Shown piece by piece: positions 11,585 to 22,085 of a stretch of DNA of 64,000 nt. Position numbers and translations under genes: made by a program. Source of the stretch: Microvelia longipes (Eukaryota > Arthropoda > Insecta > Hemiptera > Veliidae). Location: NCBI GenBank assembly GCA_018340805.1, contig JACMZG010001914.1, positions 42,264,797 to 42,328,796 of the forward strand, in the 5' to 3' direction. Position 1 is the first letter of the stretch. Each line of letters starts with the position of its first letter. Under the pieces are notes generated by a model that was not told where the DNA came from, ran no database searches, and saw only the letters and a list, made by a program, of their open reading frames with translations.

Positions 11585-11705
11585 AAACAATCGGGTACGG
11601 GGTACCTCGAAACTTTACTTCGTCATATCGAATTCGCTACGCTTACTCTCTCTACTTCGAACTCGTTTCCCTCGTTCTGGGATCCTCTGGGGCCCTCTTG
11701 TATTT
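11585..11705 (-). repeat. Inverted copy of the GGTACC-ended dispersed repeat
   Basis: Read on the minus strand it matches the 9.6-kb copy: GCGTAGCGAATTCGATATGA, then AAGTAAAGTTTCGAGGTACC and CCGTACCCGATTG. Together the two face each other around the 115-bp array, about 1.9 kb apart. Confidence 0.7.
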
Positions 11706-11959
11706 TTGAGGTGATTTTATAAAATTACGTTTAAGAAGAATTACGGTTTCACATACATTTACGTAGACCAACTTTGTTTTTAATTTTAGGGGCCTGCTCG
11801 GTAAGAAACGTATAAAAATTTAATGACAAATTGATTTTTTTTTTTAATTTAAAAAACTGATATTACAAACAGCTCTGTAAACATTTAAATCTAAAAAGGC
11901 TTTGCATGTTTATCGTAAAAAATTATATTTCAATGGTGTATGAAAGTATGGCATTGTTA

Positions 11960-12480
11960 CATTCGTAGTAAATTTAGTATACATACGTAGTAAATTATTA
12001 TTACTAGTAAATTTATTACATATACGTAGTAAATTTATTACTATACCGTATAGTAAATTATTATTATATACGTGTAAATTTATTATTAACACGTATAGTA
12101 AATTTATTATTACATACGTAGTAAATTTATTATTACATAGTAAATTTATTATTAATACGTAGGTAAATTTATTATTATACACGTATAGTAAATTTATTAT
12201 TACATACGTAGTAAATTTATTATTACATACGTAGTAAATTATTATTACATACGTAGTAAATTTATTACTACACGTAGTAATTTATTATTACATACGTAGT
12301 AAATTTATTATACATACGTATATTTATTACATACGTAGTAATTTATTATTACATACGTAGTAAATTTATTATAACATACGTAGTAAATTTATTATTACAT
12401 ACGTTGTAAATTTATTATTATATACGTATAGTAAATTTATTATTATATACGTAGTAAATTTATTATTACATACGTAGTAG
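11960..12480. repeat. 23-bp tandem array, TACGTA palindrome per unit
   Basis: Unit TACGTAGTAAATTTATTATT plus ACA, with many 1-4 bp indels, over about 22 copies. Each unit has the palindrome TACGTA. The 90-residue minus frame at 11910-12182 is only the repeat translated. Confidence 0.95.
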
Positions 12481-12499
12481 TTTCTAGGCTGCCGGACGA

Positions 12500-13060
12500 C
12501 GGATTACAGCACTGAGGATGTTCTTAACAGTTGAAACAAAACTTCGCTTAACTTTTTCTTCCCCACCTCATCCACGTTGTCTTAACCGGGAAAATTGGAA
12601 CCTCCGGATAAATTTATGAAGCTCGTTCAAACCAAGTGAATAATAAATGCGTTTTATAAAATTTAAGAGACAGTTCTTCTGAAATTCTTTTTCCTTTTAG
12701 AGAAAGAATAAATTACTCGGTTCTATCTTGTTATTTTTATTTGATGATGAAAGAAGACAATATGTAATTATTTTCCCTTAAACCCGAGCTTTCCTCGCCG
12801 CATTTATATAAATTATTTCTTATCAAAATTAATTTATCATTATAAAACTCGAAGGAGGGGGTGAGATGTGTAGAAAAATAAATATAATTAATTGTATTGT
12901 GATATGTGACGGCCTAAGGTAATGTCTTACGCATGCGCACTAGCTCTAGGGATTCCGGCAAGGAGGGATTCGAGTAAAAACCCCTTCTCAACACCGGGTC
13001 CCTTCCAGCCGGGGTGTCGGCCCTTCAGTCCCCTTTTAGCTCTCCCGGCTGTACTATACG
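12500..13060. promoter_or_regulatory. GC-richer island, possible promoter region
   Basis: Between two long AT-rich stretches, about 12915-13060 has markedly higher GC. It contains ACGCATGCGCAC, close to the NRF-1 consensus (YGCGCAYGCGCR), and CpG-containing words (CCGGGTCCCTTCC, CGGGGTGTCGGCCC, TCTCCCGGCTG). A smaller GC-richer patch sits at 12488-12530. Downstream follows T-rich DNA with GATCGATTATTTTTCG. Such islands mark housekeeping promoters or 5' exons in animals. I see no downstream exon I can name, so the call is tentative. The 61-residue plus frame at 12922-13107 has no recognisable domain. Confidence 0.3.
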
Positions 13061-14084
13061 AGATCCGTGAACCAAGAATTAAAAAAAACTATTTAAAAAA
13101 CAATTAACAAAATTAATTAAACTTTTAATCTAATTTTTTTTACGTGTTCCGATCGATTATTTTTCGCGGTTTTTATTTTTCGATTTTTTTTGCGTGTAGT
13201 GCGTTTATTTGTTTTTTATTTTTTAAATTTAACCGGGTAAATTTTAAATAAGTGAGTGAACATTTAAAAAAAATATGGTAACACATTGGATTATTTGGAG
13301 CTTCAAACCAAATTTCTTCTAAATGGGTTCTATTTAATACTTTAATTTATTAAATTGAATTTATACTTTTATCAGTTAAATTATTAAAAAGTTTGTTAAT
13401 ATTTTTCAGGATTTTGTCCATTGCACACACTAATCTTGCATGATGTTTAAAGTTAAATTAACTTTTAAAGGTTTACATATAATGTATATAAAAATTATTT
13501 TTCATATTATTTTTTGGTAGTTTTATTTCAGGTAATAAAATGTAAAGCTTTAATTTTTTATTTCAGGTTATTTTTATCGAATTTGATCTAGGTGTTGCAC
13601 AAACATGAAAATAAAGTGTCATTAAGCGCAAATTATGCCATATGATGCCTAAAAAAAACCTTGACAATTATTCCCCCCTAAAAAAATCAGCTTCTTCTTT
13701 GCTGCTTGTATAATTAACTTTTTTTTGTTTTACTCATTAATTTTTTTGCCGTTTTTTATTAATTCCTATTTTTTCATCATTATTTTTTATTATCATTATT
13801 CATTATTATTTTATTTTCGTCATCATGATTTATAATTTAATCATTTATTACCTTTTATAAAAAAATATCATTAGTGCATAATTAATTTTTAAATGGGTTT
13901 GCCTTTTCTTTATATCCTCTTACTTTTTTTTTTTTAAATTAAGTTTATAATAATAATGCAGAAACAAGGTTAATTAAAAAGTAAATACAATATTCGTCCT
14001 TAATTTTGTCTAAAGATAGTGTTATGAATATTTTATTCTTTACTTCTCTTCAATGGTACATTTTTGTTCAATTGCTAAATAGCG
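13061..14084. other. T-rich intergenic or intronic sequence
   Basis: Long T-rich tracts, no repeat family or exon recognised. If the GC island upstream is a promoter this could be intron, but nothing shows it. Confidence 0.3.
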
Positions 14085-14525
14085 TTTCTCTTTTGTATAA
14101 TTTTATATAAATCTTGTTATCGTGTTTTATAAATAATGGAAATTTCAAATGAATTTATATAAATCTTGTTATCATGTTTTATAAATAATGGAAATTTCAT
14201 ATAAATTTATAGAAATCTGGTTATCCTGTTTTATGAACAATGGAAATTGCAAATAAATTTATATAAATCTTGTTATCCTGTTTTATAAACAATGGAAATT
14301 TCAAATAAATTTATATAAATCTTGTTATCGTGTTTTATAAATAATGGAAATTTCATAAAAATTTATAGAAATCTTGTTATCCTGTTTTATAAACAATGGA
14401 AATTTCAAATAAATTTATATAAATCTTGTTATCGTGTTTTTATAAATAATGGAAATTTCAAATAAATTTTTATAAATCTTGTTATCCTGTTTTATAAATA
14501 ATGGTGGAAGTTTCAAATAAATTTA
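14085..14525. repeat. 52-bp tandem array, about 8 units
   Basis: The unit contains ATTTATATAAATCTTGTTAT, then CGTGTTTTATAAATAATGGA and AATTTCAAATA. Starts of ATCTTGTTAT at 14111, 14163, 14215 and 14267 give the period. The main variants are CGTG/CATG/CCTG after GTTAT. Confidence 0.96.
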
Positions 14526-14829
14526 TATGGGGTTACTGTAGTGAAAAATAAAATGAATGTATAATGAAGGAAAATGAAGCACATTGCATTACGTATTGCT
14601 GTAGGGTCTGAATATGATTCATTTAATTTTACGAAATCATAATTTTTTTCTATGGCCCAAATTTTAACGAAAGCTTACTTCATTAATGAATAATTCCCAA
14701 ATGAATAATAAAGCTACGTAAATGAAGTCAAGCTTTAGAATTGTTACGTGTCAATAATTCTTGTATGTAAGGTCTTGTAGTGACCTTAAGTAAAATCTCG
14801 AAAAGCTCTTAGTAATTTAATGGAAATAT

Positions 14830-15080
14830 TTTTACTTTTTTTATTTATATCGTAGGTAAATAAAAAAAATATTGTATTGGTAAAAAAATCCAAATCATTT
14901 AAGTCTAGGATTTCTCCTGAGTTATCGGTTTCAGGTGGTTTCAAGATTTCCTTAGTGGTTTTTTACAAAGTTTCAATCTGTATGCGTGTGTGTGTGACGA
15001 ATATAATCGTAGTCTCAGCTTGTTTATGCAAGAGAGTTGATCTTGGTAAGGAATCAATCTTAAGTCTAATTGTGCTAACC
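14830..15080 (+). repeat. Decayed head of the dispersed 5S-tailed family
   Basis: In the same order as the 37.3-kb copy there are 'atcgtaggtaaata', 'atattgtattgg', 'ttatcggtttcaggtg', 'acaaagtttcaatctgtatg', 'cgtgtgtgtgtgacg', 'taatcgtag' and 'tgcaagagagttga'. The 5S-like tail is not recognisable here. The 83-residue frame at 14877-15128 overlaps this repeat and is not a gene. Confidence 0.55.
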
Positions 15081-15129
15081 GGAGAATATGTTTTTTTTAT
15101 GTCATGTACTGTTGATTACATTAAATAAA

Positions 15130-15566
15130 CGTACATCAATAACCGACATTTTTATTTGCATGGGCCCGCAATTCAACCTGTTCTCGTTAAATCACAGTAC
15201 TTATATATCATTGAGTTTTTCCGGTACTTGGATGCACCCTATCAAAGTACTGGACCGGAATACCGGATCGTTTTTTCGACCGTAAAATCGGATCCTCTTT
15301 ACGTGAGGTAGGTACCAACCTGGAGTTGACGTCCTGGTTTATGAAATATTGTGAATTTACTAGTGTCAATGTCGCTGGTAGCACTGATTTAATCTACCAG
15401 AACTTCAAAACTTCAATATACTATATTCAATATTCAATATACCATGTTAAAAATTATACTCATTGGGCTGTATGAGCCTCATGCTCCTTATACTTTTTAT
15501 GGAACTTTTCTTTTCAAATAATTTGTGTATTCGTTGCCATATGTAATATAACAATTTCATTTTTAT
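15130..15566. other. Intergenic, nothing assigned
   Basis: Unique sequence. CAATATACTATATTCAATAT near 15412 is a short local duplication. No gene seen. Confidence 0.35.
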
Positions 15567-15628
15567 CGAAGAATCAGCTACCGTTCGATACTTGGTGTTA
15601 ACAAGTATCGACGGTAGCTGATTCTTCG
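15567..15628. repeat. 27-bp-arm hairpin
   Basis: CGAAGAATCAGCTACCG...CGATACTTG (15567-15594) is repeated inverted at 15602-15628 with one 1-bp indel, around the loop GTGTTAA. The core (AATCAGCTACCG, CGATACTTG) recurs at 61.69 kb in one orientation. It is therefore probably a minimal transposon or fold-back family. Confidence 0.9.
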
Positions 15629-16970
15629 TTTGCTTCTTCCATTTGCGGTAAATACAACCTTTTGGCGAATTTCCTTTGGGAATATTTAATTTTATTGTTA
15701 TTTGATTTATATGAATTAAGTTATTGTGCTCTCTAGGAAAACAATATTGTTCGTAAAAAATTTAATGTTTAATATCATGTATAACATAGTCAAACAAGCA
15801 AGCATTGGTTAGCTATGTTATGAAGCGGTAAAATCTTACTTTAAATATGTTTTCAAACAAGTCTAGACATTCTTAGAAAGAATATACTTCAATCTTTGGA
15901 TCCCAGCTAAGGTCGTAGTGTAAGACCAAACCACTATAACGTTTAACAAAACGCCAAACGTCCAAAACCAAACGATAGACCTAAACGTAGGGTTCTTTAC
16001 TATTTTTAACTACTCAATGAAATTAAAAATAAATACAGCTACTTCTACGAATTAAATAATTTAAAAATCATTTTAAACTTTATAAACTGAGTGAAATCTT
16101 TTAAAATTAGTTTCTATGAGGGGGTTTTCTATTTTACTCTTACCACTTAAATTTAAAATCCTTTTATAGAATAGTCTGCAAGAATAATGTTAATTCGGTT
16201 TAAAAATAGCAATTCCACTGTAAAATGACCCAATAAACTACTTTCAGACTTCTAAATAAAAGAATAATAAAGAATTTTATTAAATTTTAAAAGCGAAACA
16301 TATTAATTTTCATTTTTTTTTTTGTATTATTTAGCAACGTATTTAAACCCCTTGTTTTTTATTATTAATAAAAGAAGAAAACTTTTAAATGGTCCTTATA
16401 CTGGTTTTTAACAAAACATTACTCTTAACCTAAATAAGGAAATAAAGGATAAAGAATTGCCCGATAAATGGCAGGGAAGCGTGAAAATAAGCAGAAAAAC
16501 GGCATTCTTTAATAAACGGAATCCTCGCGATAAATGGCTCTCTTTTATTTCCTTATTTCAAAAGGTAAATGAATTGGGCATTTTGACTTTATTATATTTT
16601 TACTTATCTTTGTTGTTTGAGCTTTTTTTTTTGTTTGTTTTCGTTTGGATTTGGGTTTAATTTATGAATTTGTACCTTATTTTATTTTTATAACTGTTTT
16701 CTTAATGTTTTGTGAATTAATTTGAAACTAAATTCTTTTTGTAACTGGTTGATTTATTTATTAAACATTATTAAAAACCATGGCGTCTGAAGACTGAAAA
16801 CATAAAATAATAGATTAAAATATTCTTTATTTATACATTATTTACACAGTATATATTTTTAAATATAATAATAATAATAATAATTATAACTTGTATTATT
16901 TTGTATGAGCAATTACAGAAAGCAGTGATAATAAACACAACACATATTGTTCGAAAATTCATAAGTTAAA
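15629..16970. other. AT-rich intergenic
   Basis: No gene or repeat boundary seen. The 67-residue frame at 16457-16660 ends in a hydrophobic Leu/Phe-rich stretch translated from T-rich DNA and is not convincing. Confidence 0.4.
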
Positions 16971-16973
16971 AAT

Positions 16974-17372
16974 ACGGGCCTTCGGCCCGTAGCCGCTACG
17001 CGGCCTCGGCGCTTCGCGCCTCGTCCGCTCCACGGCGTCGACCCACCGGGCCGCTTCGCGGCCCGGGGGCCTCCCTGTGGCCGCTTCGCGGCCACATTGT
17101 TGTTGTTTTGTATGATGTGTTGTTTCATTATTGTTCTTGTTACATGGCATTTTGCCATGTACCTAGCGAATTTTCACAGCCTCTCCACACAGGCCCGCTT
17201 CGCGGGCCTGAGAGGCTTTCTCATAAATTTGATTTTACTAATTAAGATTTTATTAATACTTTATTATTAATAGTATGCTATAATATTAAAACTAACAAGC
17301 ATTATAAACAAAAATGTATTCATGATTTTTGTTTTTAAATAAAAATACCGTTTCCGTCACTTAGGATCATAG
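16974..17372 (+). repeat. Module A, copy 1: GC-rich hairpin array and AT flank
   Basis: The first 245 bp hold successive short palindromes with a 3-nt loop: GGGCC-TTC-GGCCC, GCCGC-TAC-GCGGC, GGCGC-TTC-GCGCC, GGGCCGC-TTC-GCGGCCC, TGGCCGC-TTC-GCGGCCA and, after a spacer, AGGCCCGC-TTC-GCGGGCCT. A further palindrome, ACATGGCA-TTT-TGCCATGT, lies at about 17140-17159. The next 150 bp are AT-rich and end with AAATACCGTTTCCGTCACTT. An inverted copy lies at 18478-18870. The local GC content contrasts sharply with the genome around it. The frames read through this block are artefacts. No enzyme is encoded. Confidence 0.9.
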
Positions 17373-17608
17373 ATAAACAATATTAACATACATGGCTCAC
17401 TCAAAGATTTAAAAAAAATATTTGATGGGATGCAGGAGGCTCAAGTAGTACAGTCTAGTGGTGACAACGTGAAACTGTCACATATTAGCGAATTTTCATA
17501 ATGAAAATGACGCTTATGAGGTTGTTCGGATGACGGAAGTTGAGGGTGGGAGTGAGTGGAATCGGTTCCTATTGGCTTCCTGATAACAAAAATATATGTC
17601 CGAAAAAA

Positions 17609-17617
17609 GTTTATATA

Positions 17618-17672
<55 letters not shown>

Positions 17673-17678
17673 TATATG
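17609..17678. repeat. (AT)n microsatellite inside module B
   Basis: TA dinucleotides with a few TG steps. Present at the same place in all three copies of the module but of different length. Confidence 0.95.
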
Positions 17679-18039
17679 TATGTAAGAGTTTTCTACCCTT
17701 CGTATGGCGAACGATAACTCTCGAAGGCGTTCTCAAATTGAAACGAAACTTTGCAAATCGCGAGATGTTGAGGAGGTTACGAGGCCTATTGTTTATAAAA
17801 ACATTATGACGTCATCAACCAAAGTTATGACGTCATGAAAAAAAAAAATTTTTTGAAACTTGAAATGGCTTTAAAACAAGGTATTTCGTATTTAGGTAGA
17901 CGGCTAGCTGAATCGATTAAGACCAATTTCAGCTCAATCGAACCATCACAAATGGCGCAATTGGTATACATATATATATAATCTTGTATATATGTATACG
18001 TCTAGGTCAAAGACTCGTACGATATCTGTTGGGTTCAGT

Positions 18040-18095
18040 AGTGTTAGAGGGTGGGGATATAGTATAAAAGAGAGACCTCTACCTCTTGCTCCATC
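18040..18095 (+). promoter_or_regulatory. TATA-type promoter in module B, copy 1
   Basis: TATAAAAG at 18063-18070 follows GTGTTAGAGGGTGGGGATAT. About 20-30 bp downstream is a pyrimidine-rich CTCTACCTCTTGCTCCATC, a plausible initiator. The region is conserved in copy 3 (TATAAAAG at 24550-24557). In the inverted copy 2 the box has become TATATTA. Function is inferred from position and conservation. Confidence 0.5.
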
Positions 18096-18131
18096 ATGGT
18101 AAGCCTACTGTCCCAGAGAGACAGGGCAAAA

Positions 18132-18287
18132 ATGGCTTCCACTGAACCACGCCGAGCTAAGCAGACCCGTAAAGAGGAAGAACATCGAAGTAGTCTTTAT
18201 ATGGCCGAAGTTATTCTAAAACGAATGCGACCAGTTTTCAGCTCCAATCGGACAATCCTAAGTGACGCAAACGGTATTTTTATTTAA
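18132..18287 (+). CDS. Short ORF of module B, function unknown
   Basis: The conserved start is ATGGCTTCC at 18132 in a good context (A at -3, G at +4). It is 60-70 bp downstream of the TATA box and present in all three copies. The in-frame ATG at 18096 exists only in this copy. The product is short, strongly basic (MASTEPRRAKQTRKEEE... then RMRPV) and has no membrane segment or known domain. In copies 2 and 3 the frame ends differently because of small indels. GGTATTTTTAT after GACGCAAAC could be a splice donor, so the ORF might be a first exon rather than a whole gene. It may equally be a captured promoter-plus-5'-exon fragment carried by the repeat. I do not recognise the protein. Confidence 0.3.
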   Translation: MASTEPRRAKQTRKEEEHRSSLYMAEVILKRMRPVFSSNRTILSDANGIFI

Positions 18288-18345
18288 AATAATCATGAAT
18301 ATATTTTTTCAACCTTAAGATTTTACTCAAATAAACAATTTGTTT

Positions 18346-18477
18346 ACAAAAAAAAATTTGACATTTTTCTTTAAATTTTATAAACAATCATAAATGTAAG
18401 TAAGAGTTGAAGTTGTCTTTATATGGTCGAAGTCATTCTAAAACCATTGCGACCGGTTTCAGCTCAATCTGACCATC
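18346..18477. repeat. Spacer with extra partial B end
   Basis: AT-rich sequence. From about 18412 on, a second copy of the last part of module B begins (TCTTTATATGGTCGAAGTCA, ACCGGTTTCAGCTCAATC), running into GTGACGGAAACGG at 18481. It is the junction between copy 1 of B and the inverted copy of A. Confidence 0.7.
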
Positions 18478-18870
18478 TTTAGTGACGGAAACGGTATTTT
18501 TATTTAAAAACAAAAATCATGAATAATATATTTTTGTTTATAATGCTTCTTAATTTTAATATTATAGCATACTATTAATAATAGAGTATTAATAAAATCT
18601 CAATTAGTAAAATCAAGTTGTGAAAAAGCCACTCAGGCCGCGAAGCGGGCCTGTGTGGAGAGGCTGTGAAAATTCGCTAGATACATGGCAAAATGCCATG
18701 TAACAAGAACAATAATGAAACAACACATAATACAAAACAACAACAATGTGGCCGCACAGCGGCCACTGGGAGGCCCCCGGGCCGCGAAGCGGCCCGGTGG
18801 GCCGACGCTGCGGAGCGGACGAGGCGCAAAGCGCCGAGGCCGCGTAGCGGCTACGGGCCGAAGGCCCGTA
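18478..18870 (-). repeat. Module A, copy 2 (inverted)
   Basis: Reverse complement of 16974-17372, with the same order of palindromes. Most loop triplets read GAA (TTC on the other strand). Two stems have changed: GGCCGC-ACA-GCGGCC and GGCGC-AAA-GCGCC have altered loops only, with intact stems. Loop changes with preserved stems are what one expects if the hairpin matters. Confidence 0.9.
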
Positions 18871-18879
18871 TTTTTATTT

Positions 18880-19560
18880 ATAAGAAAAATGTCAAATTTT
18901 TTTGTAAACAAATTGTTTATTTGAGTATAACCTGTAGGTTGAAAAAAATATATTCATGATTTTTTAAAATAAAAATACCGTTTTCGTCACTTAGGATTGT
19001 CCGATTGAGCTGAAACCGGTCGCAATCGTTTTAGAATGACTTCGACCATATAAAGACTACTTCGAGGTTCTTCCTCTTTACAGGCCTGCTTAGCTCGGCG
19101 TGGATTAGTGGAAGCCATTATTGTCCTGTCTCTCTGGCACAGTAGGCTTACCAGGATGGAGCAAGAGGTAGAGGCTCCTCTAATATACTATAACCCCACC
19201 CTCTAACACTACTGAACCCAACAGATATCGTACGAGTCTTTGACCTAGACGTATACATATATACAAGATTATATTATATGTATACGATTGCGCCATTTGT
19301 GTGGTTCGATTGAGCTGAAATTGGTCTTAATCGATTCAGCTAGCCGTCTACCTAAATACTAGATATCTTGTTTTAAAGCCATTTTAAGTTTCAAAAAATT
19401 TTTTTTTTCATGACGTCATAACTTTGGTTGATGACGTCTAATGTTTTTATAAACAATAGGCCTCGTAACCTCCTCAACATCTCGCGATTTGCAAAGTTTC
19501 GTTTCAATTTGAGAACGCCTTCGAGAGTTATCGTTCGCCATACGAAAGGGTAGAAACTCT

Positions 19561-19636
<76 letters not shown>

Positions 19637-19770
19637 TATATAACTTTTTTCGGACATATATTTTTGTTATCAGGATGCCAATAGGAACCGGTTCCACTCA
19701 CTCCCACCCTCAACTTCCGTCATCTGAACAACCTCATAAGCGTCATTTTCATTATGAAAATTCGCTAAAA
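18880..19770 (-). repeat. Module B, copy 2 (inverted)
   Basis: Reverse complement of copy 1, ending with TTCATTATGAAAATTCGCT at 19768. It contains the microsatellite (19566-19643), the TGACGTCA hairpin, a damaged TATA region and the ATGGCTTCC start on the minus strand (about 19118). The ORF is interrupted by substitutions and indels. The two B copies and two A copies together form a palindromic block of about 2.8 kb. Confidence 0.9.
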
Positions 19771-20627
19771 GGAAAATAAATAAAAATAAAATATAAAAGG
19801 GAGAGTGCTTGACTTAGTCCGTACCTTCCTTTAACCAGTATAAAACAAATCAAAATAATTATAATAATAATAATAATTCTTTATGGTTGTTCCCGCCTGG
19901 CAATATAGATAATTACACAGGACAAAACCACTGCGCTGATTCGCAACAAGAAATACCAAATTAATGTCAAGCTTAACCAAATTTGGCTCTCTTTTGATGT
20001 TTTGAGGACTGTAGTTTTTGATGCCAGGTGGTACCATCGTAGATGCCTCTTGACTATGTGTTTTACGAGCCGTTTTCGAGTATTTTGAAATTTGTAAGAT
20101 GTAAAGACAACGGAGCGTGCTGTGCGAGAATATCACGGTAGATCCGAGTCATACGGATACACAGACACGACTAAACAAGACCCCAAACAAGGGCGGGGAA
20201 ACTAATATTAGTAACTAATTAACGATTTTTAAAGATAACAGCACTAATCAATCAAATTATATATTTAACCTCTTTACAAAACTAAAAAAAATCTCCATAC
20301 ATCATAAGAAAGTGATACAAAATGTTACAACATAATGTTGATACAAAGTCAATTTTTACAACTAGGTCCATGAAAACGTAATTTGATGTGATGACCCCCT
20401 GTAAGTAGGGAACTACTTGGATAATGTTTGTAAATATGTTTGTAAGGTTCTTTATTGTATTTTATAATAAGTTGTAATTAGTTAATCTGAAAATATGTTC
20501 AAGGAGTCGTTGTTCCAAATGACTCTCCTTCTTGCCTGTGCCTTCAGCCACCTTCAATGCTTAGATAGATCATCGGTTGTTATTATCTGAACATGACGTT
20601 TTCAACTTTAAATTTATTCCCTAATTA
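19771..20627. other. Intergenic, nothing assigned
   Basis: An (ATA)n stretch at about 19858-19878 and unique sequence. The 101-residue minus frame at 19831-20136 shows no domain and ends in tyrosines from the ATA repeat. I leave it out. Confidence 0.4.
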
Positions 20628-20628
20628 G

Positions 20629-20913
20629 GAGATGAAAAATAGAGTCACTCACCAAAAATAATAGTTTATTGGCAAAGTGCTTTTAACCTAACATGAGGTC
20701 GTCATCTCATGTTAGGTGAGATTGTCATAATTGTTAGGTCATGTTAATAGACTCTCCGAGCTGTTACCATCTCGGAAAGGGGGTTGGAGAATAGTTATAT
20801 GTATTTATAACTTTCATCTTTATATTCATGGCACTGATGACGGCTTCATGTTAGATTGAAAGTGCTTTGTCAATAAACTATTGTTTTTGTGGAGTGACTC
20901 TGTTCTTCATTTC
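20629..20913. repeat. 285-bp fold-back element
   Basis: Arms of about 55 bp (20629-20683 and 20858-20913) are inverted copies and contain AGAGTCACTC...AAACTATTG...AAAGTGCTTT words. Inside there is a smaller perfect hairpin CCTAACATGAG...CTCATGTTAGG (20687-20716). Just inside the right arm lies CTGATGA...GAAAG, the hammerhead-like core seen in several other repeats. No coding capacity. Confidence 0.88.
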
Positions 20914-21867
20914 CTTGTATGAATAACTCCACTTATGCTCAATCACATTCAAACTATTCCCTAATGATATATAAGTGGTCACATAGATAGGAAAATAGTA
21001 TAGGTATCATGTATATGTTAAAGAATACTTTGAGGACATGTAGTTTTGCACTAGCGAAAAGAGAAAAAATTAAAAGGGTAAATATGAAGGTAAAGGAGTG
21101 GGCATTTTGGAAACTCTTTGTTTTCAGGCGGCGGTAAGGCGACATTGTTTACGGGTTTGTAAAATTAAGTCAGATGGAATTTTTCCACGAAGGATAAACG
21201 TGGGGTGGGAGCAGGTTCAGCCGTAATATTTTAGGCAAACTTTAACTACAAGTAAAAAAAATAAATAAAAAGGAAAAGAGCTATTTTCTGGCCTAAATAA
21301 TACTTCTTTCCTGCCCCCTACAATTCCTAAAACCCCTTATTCCTGATTCCTCCTCTCCCCTTCACTTCTTCACCTCCTATTTTAACCTCCCTTTTATTTT
21401 AAATTACGTCCTTCTCGTTTCTCTTGAAAAATAGGTTTAAAAGGGTTTCTTTTCTTCTGTCTGATAGGTCGCCTTTGTTCCTAATATTTTTTTTAACTCG
21501 ATCGTTTTTTGACTTTTAAGTTTAAAGAAAAATTAAAAATACTTATTTTTCTAATATTTTTGAAAAAAGAAATCTTAAGACTATTTTAAGAAAGAGCCTT
21601 GGCTTTTGAGTTTATTAAATTTGGAGAAAAAGTTTGAAATTCATTTAAATAAAATTATGTTTGATTCTAAGCGATGCATCAACAATCTTAAGCCTTCATT
21701 TCTGAACACTTCTTGTATTCTAGTTTAAAATTAATTTTCCTAAATAGTTTAAGTCTTTCGCAATATATTGAAGAATATTACATCGATCTTTTGTTAATTA
21801 TATATTTCAAACACTATCTCAAGTGAAAAGAAAAATTGATAAATTTCAAATGCACCTACGTAATACC
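20914..21867. other. AT-rich intergenic
   Basis: No gene or repeat end recognised. A C-rich stretch at 21301-21420 is low complexity. Confidence 0.4.
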
Positions 21868-22085
21868 GGAATAGCATTGCTTAGCTGTGTGATATATAGA
21901 GTTAGCCTTTATATAAATTTCAGCCTGAACTGGAATTGCTTAGCTGTGTGATATAAATTTCAGCCTGAACTGACATTGCTTAGCTGTGTGATATATATAG
22001 AGTTAGCCTTTATATAAATTTCAGCCTGAACTGGCATTGCTTAGCTGTGTGATATAAATTCAGCCGGAACTGGCATTTGGGATAT
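21868..22085. repeat. Short tandem array, 4 units of up to about 60 bp
   Basis: The unit contains GCATTGCTTAGCTGTGTGAT, ATAGAGTTAGCCTTTATA and AAATTTCAGCCTGAACTG. The second and fourth units lack the middle segment, so short and long units alternate. Confidence 0.93.

Larger units (their letters stand above)
17486..18345 (+). repeat. Module B, copy 1
   Basis: Starts with AGCGAATTTTCATAATGAAA. Then follow a GC-balanced part, an (AT)n microsatellite (17609-17678) and CGAACGATAACTCTCGAAGG. Next come two TGACGTCA-type sites in a hairpin (about 17808-17838), a poly-A/T stretch, a conserved stretch with GACGGCTAGCTGAATCGATT and a TATA-type promoter with a short ORF. It closes with GACGCAAACGGTATTTTTAT. 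An inverted copy lies at 18880-19770 and a direct one at 23988-24835. The head word TAGCGAATTTTCA also occurs inside module A (17163), which hints that both modules belong to one element. Confidence 0.9.

Noticed and set aside
12922..13107. Exon in the GC island
   Set aside because: Open frame of 61 codons with no recognisable domain and a poly-Lys/Asn end from AT-rich DNA.
16913..18959. Arg/Gly/Ala-rich frames in the GC hairpin blocks
   Set aside because: They read through palindromic DNA, occur on both strands and mirror each other in the inverted copies; no domain.
20834..20862. Active hammerhead ribozyme
   Set aside because: Core boxes are present but no stem II can be drawn between them; kept only as a family member.
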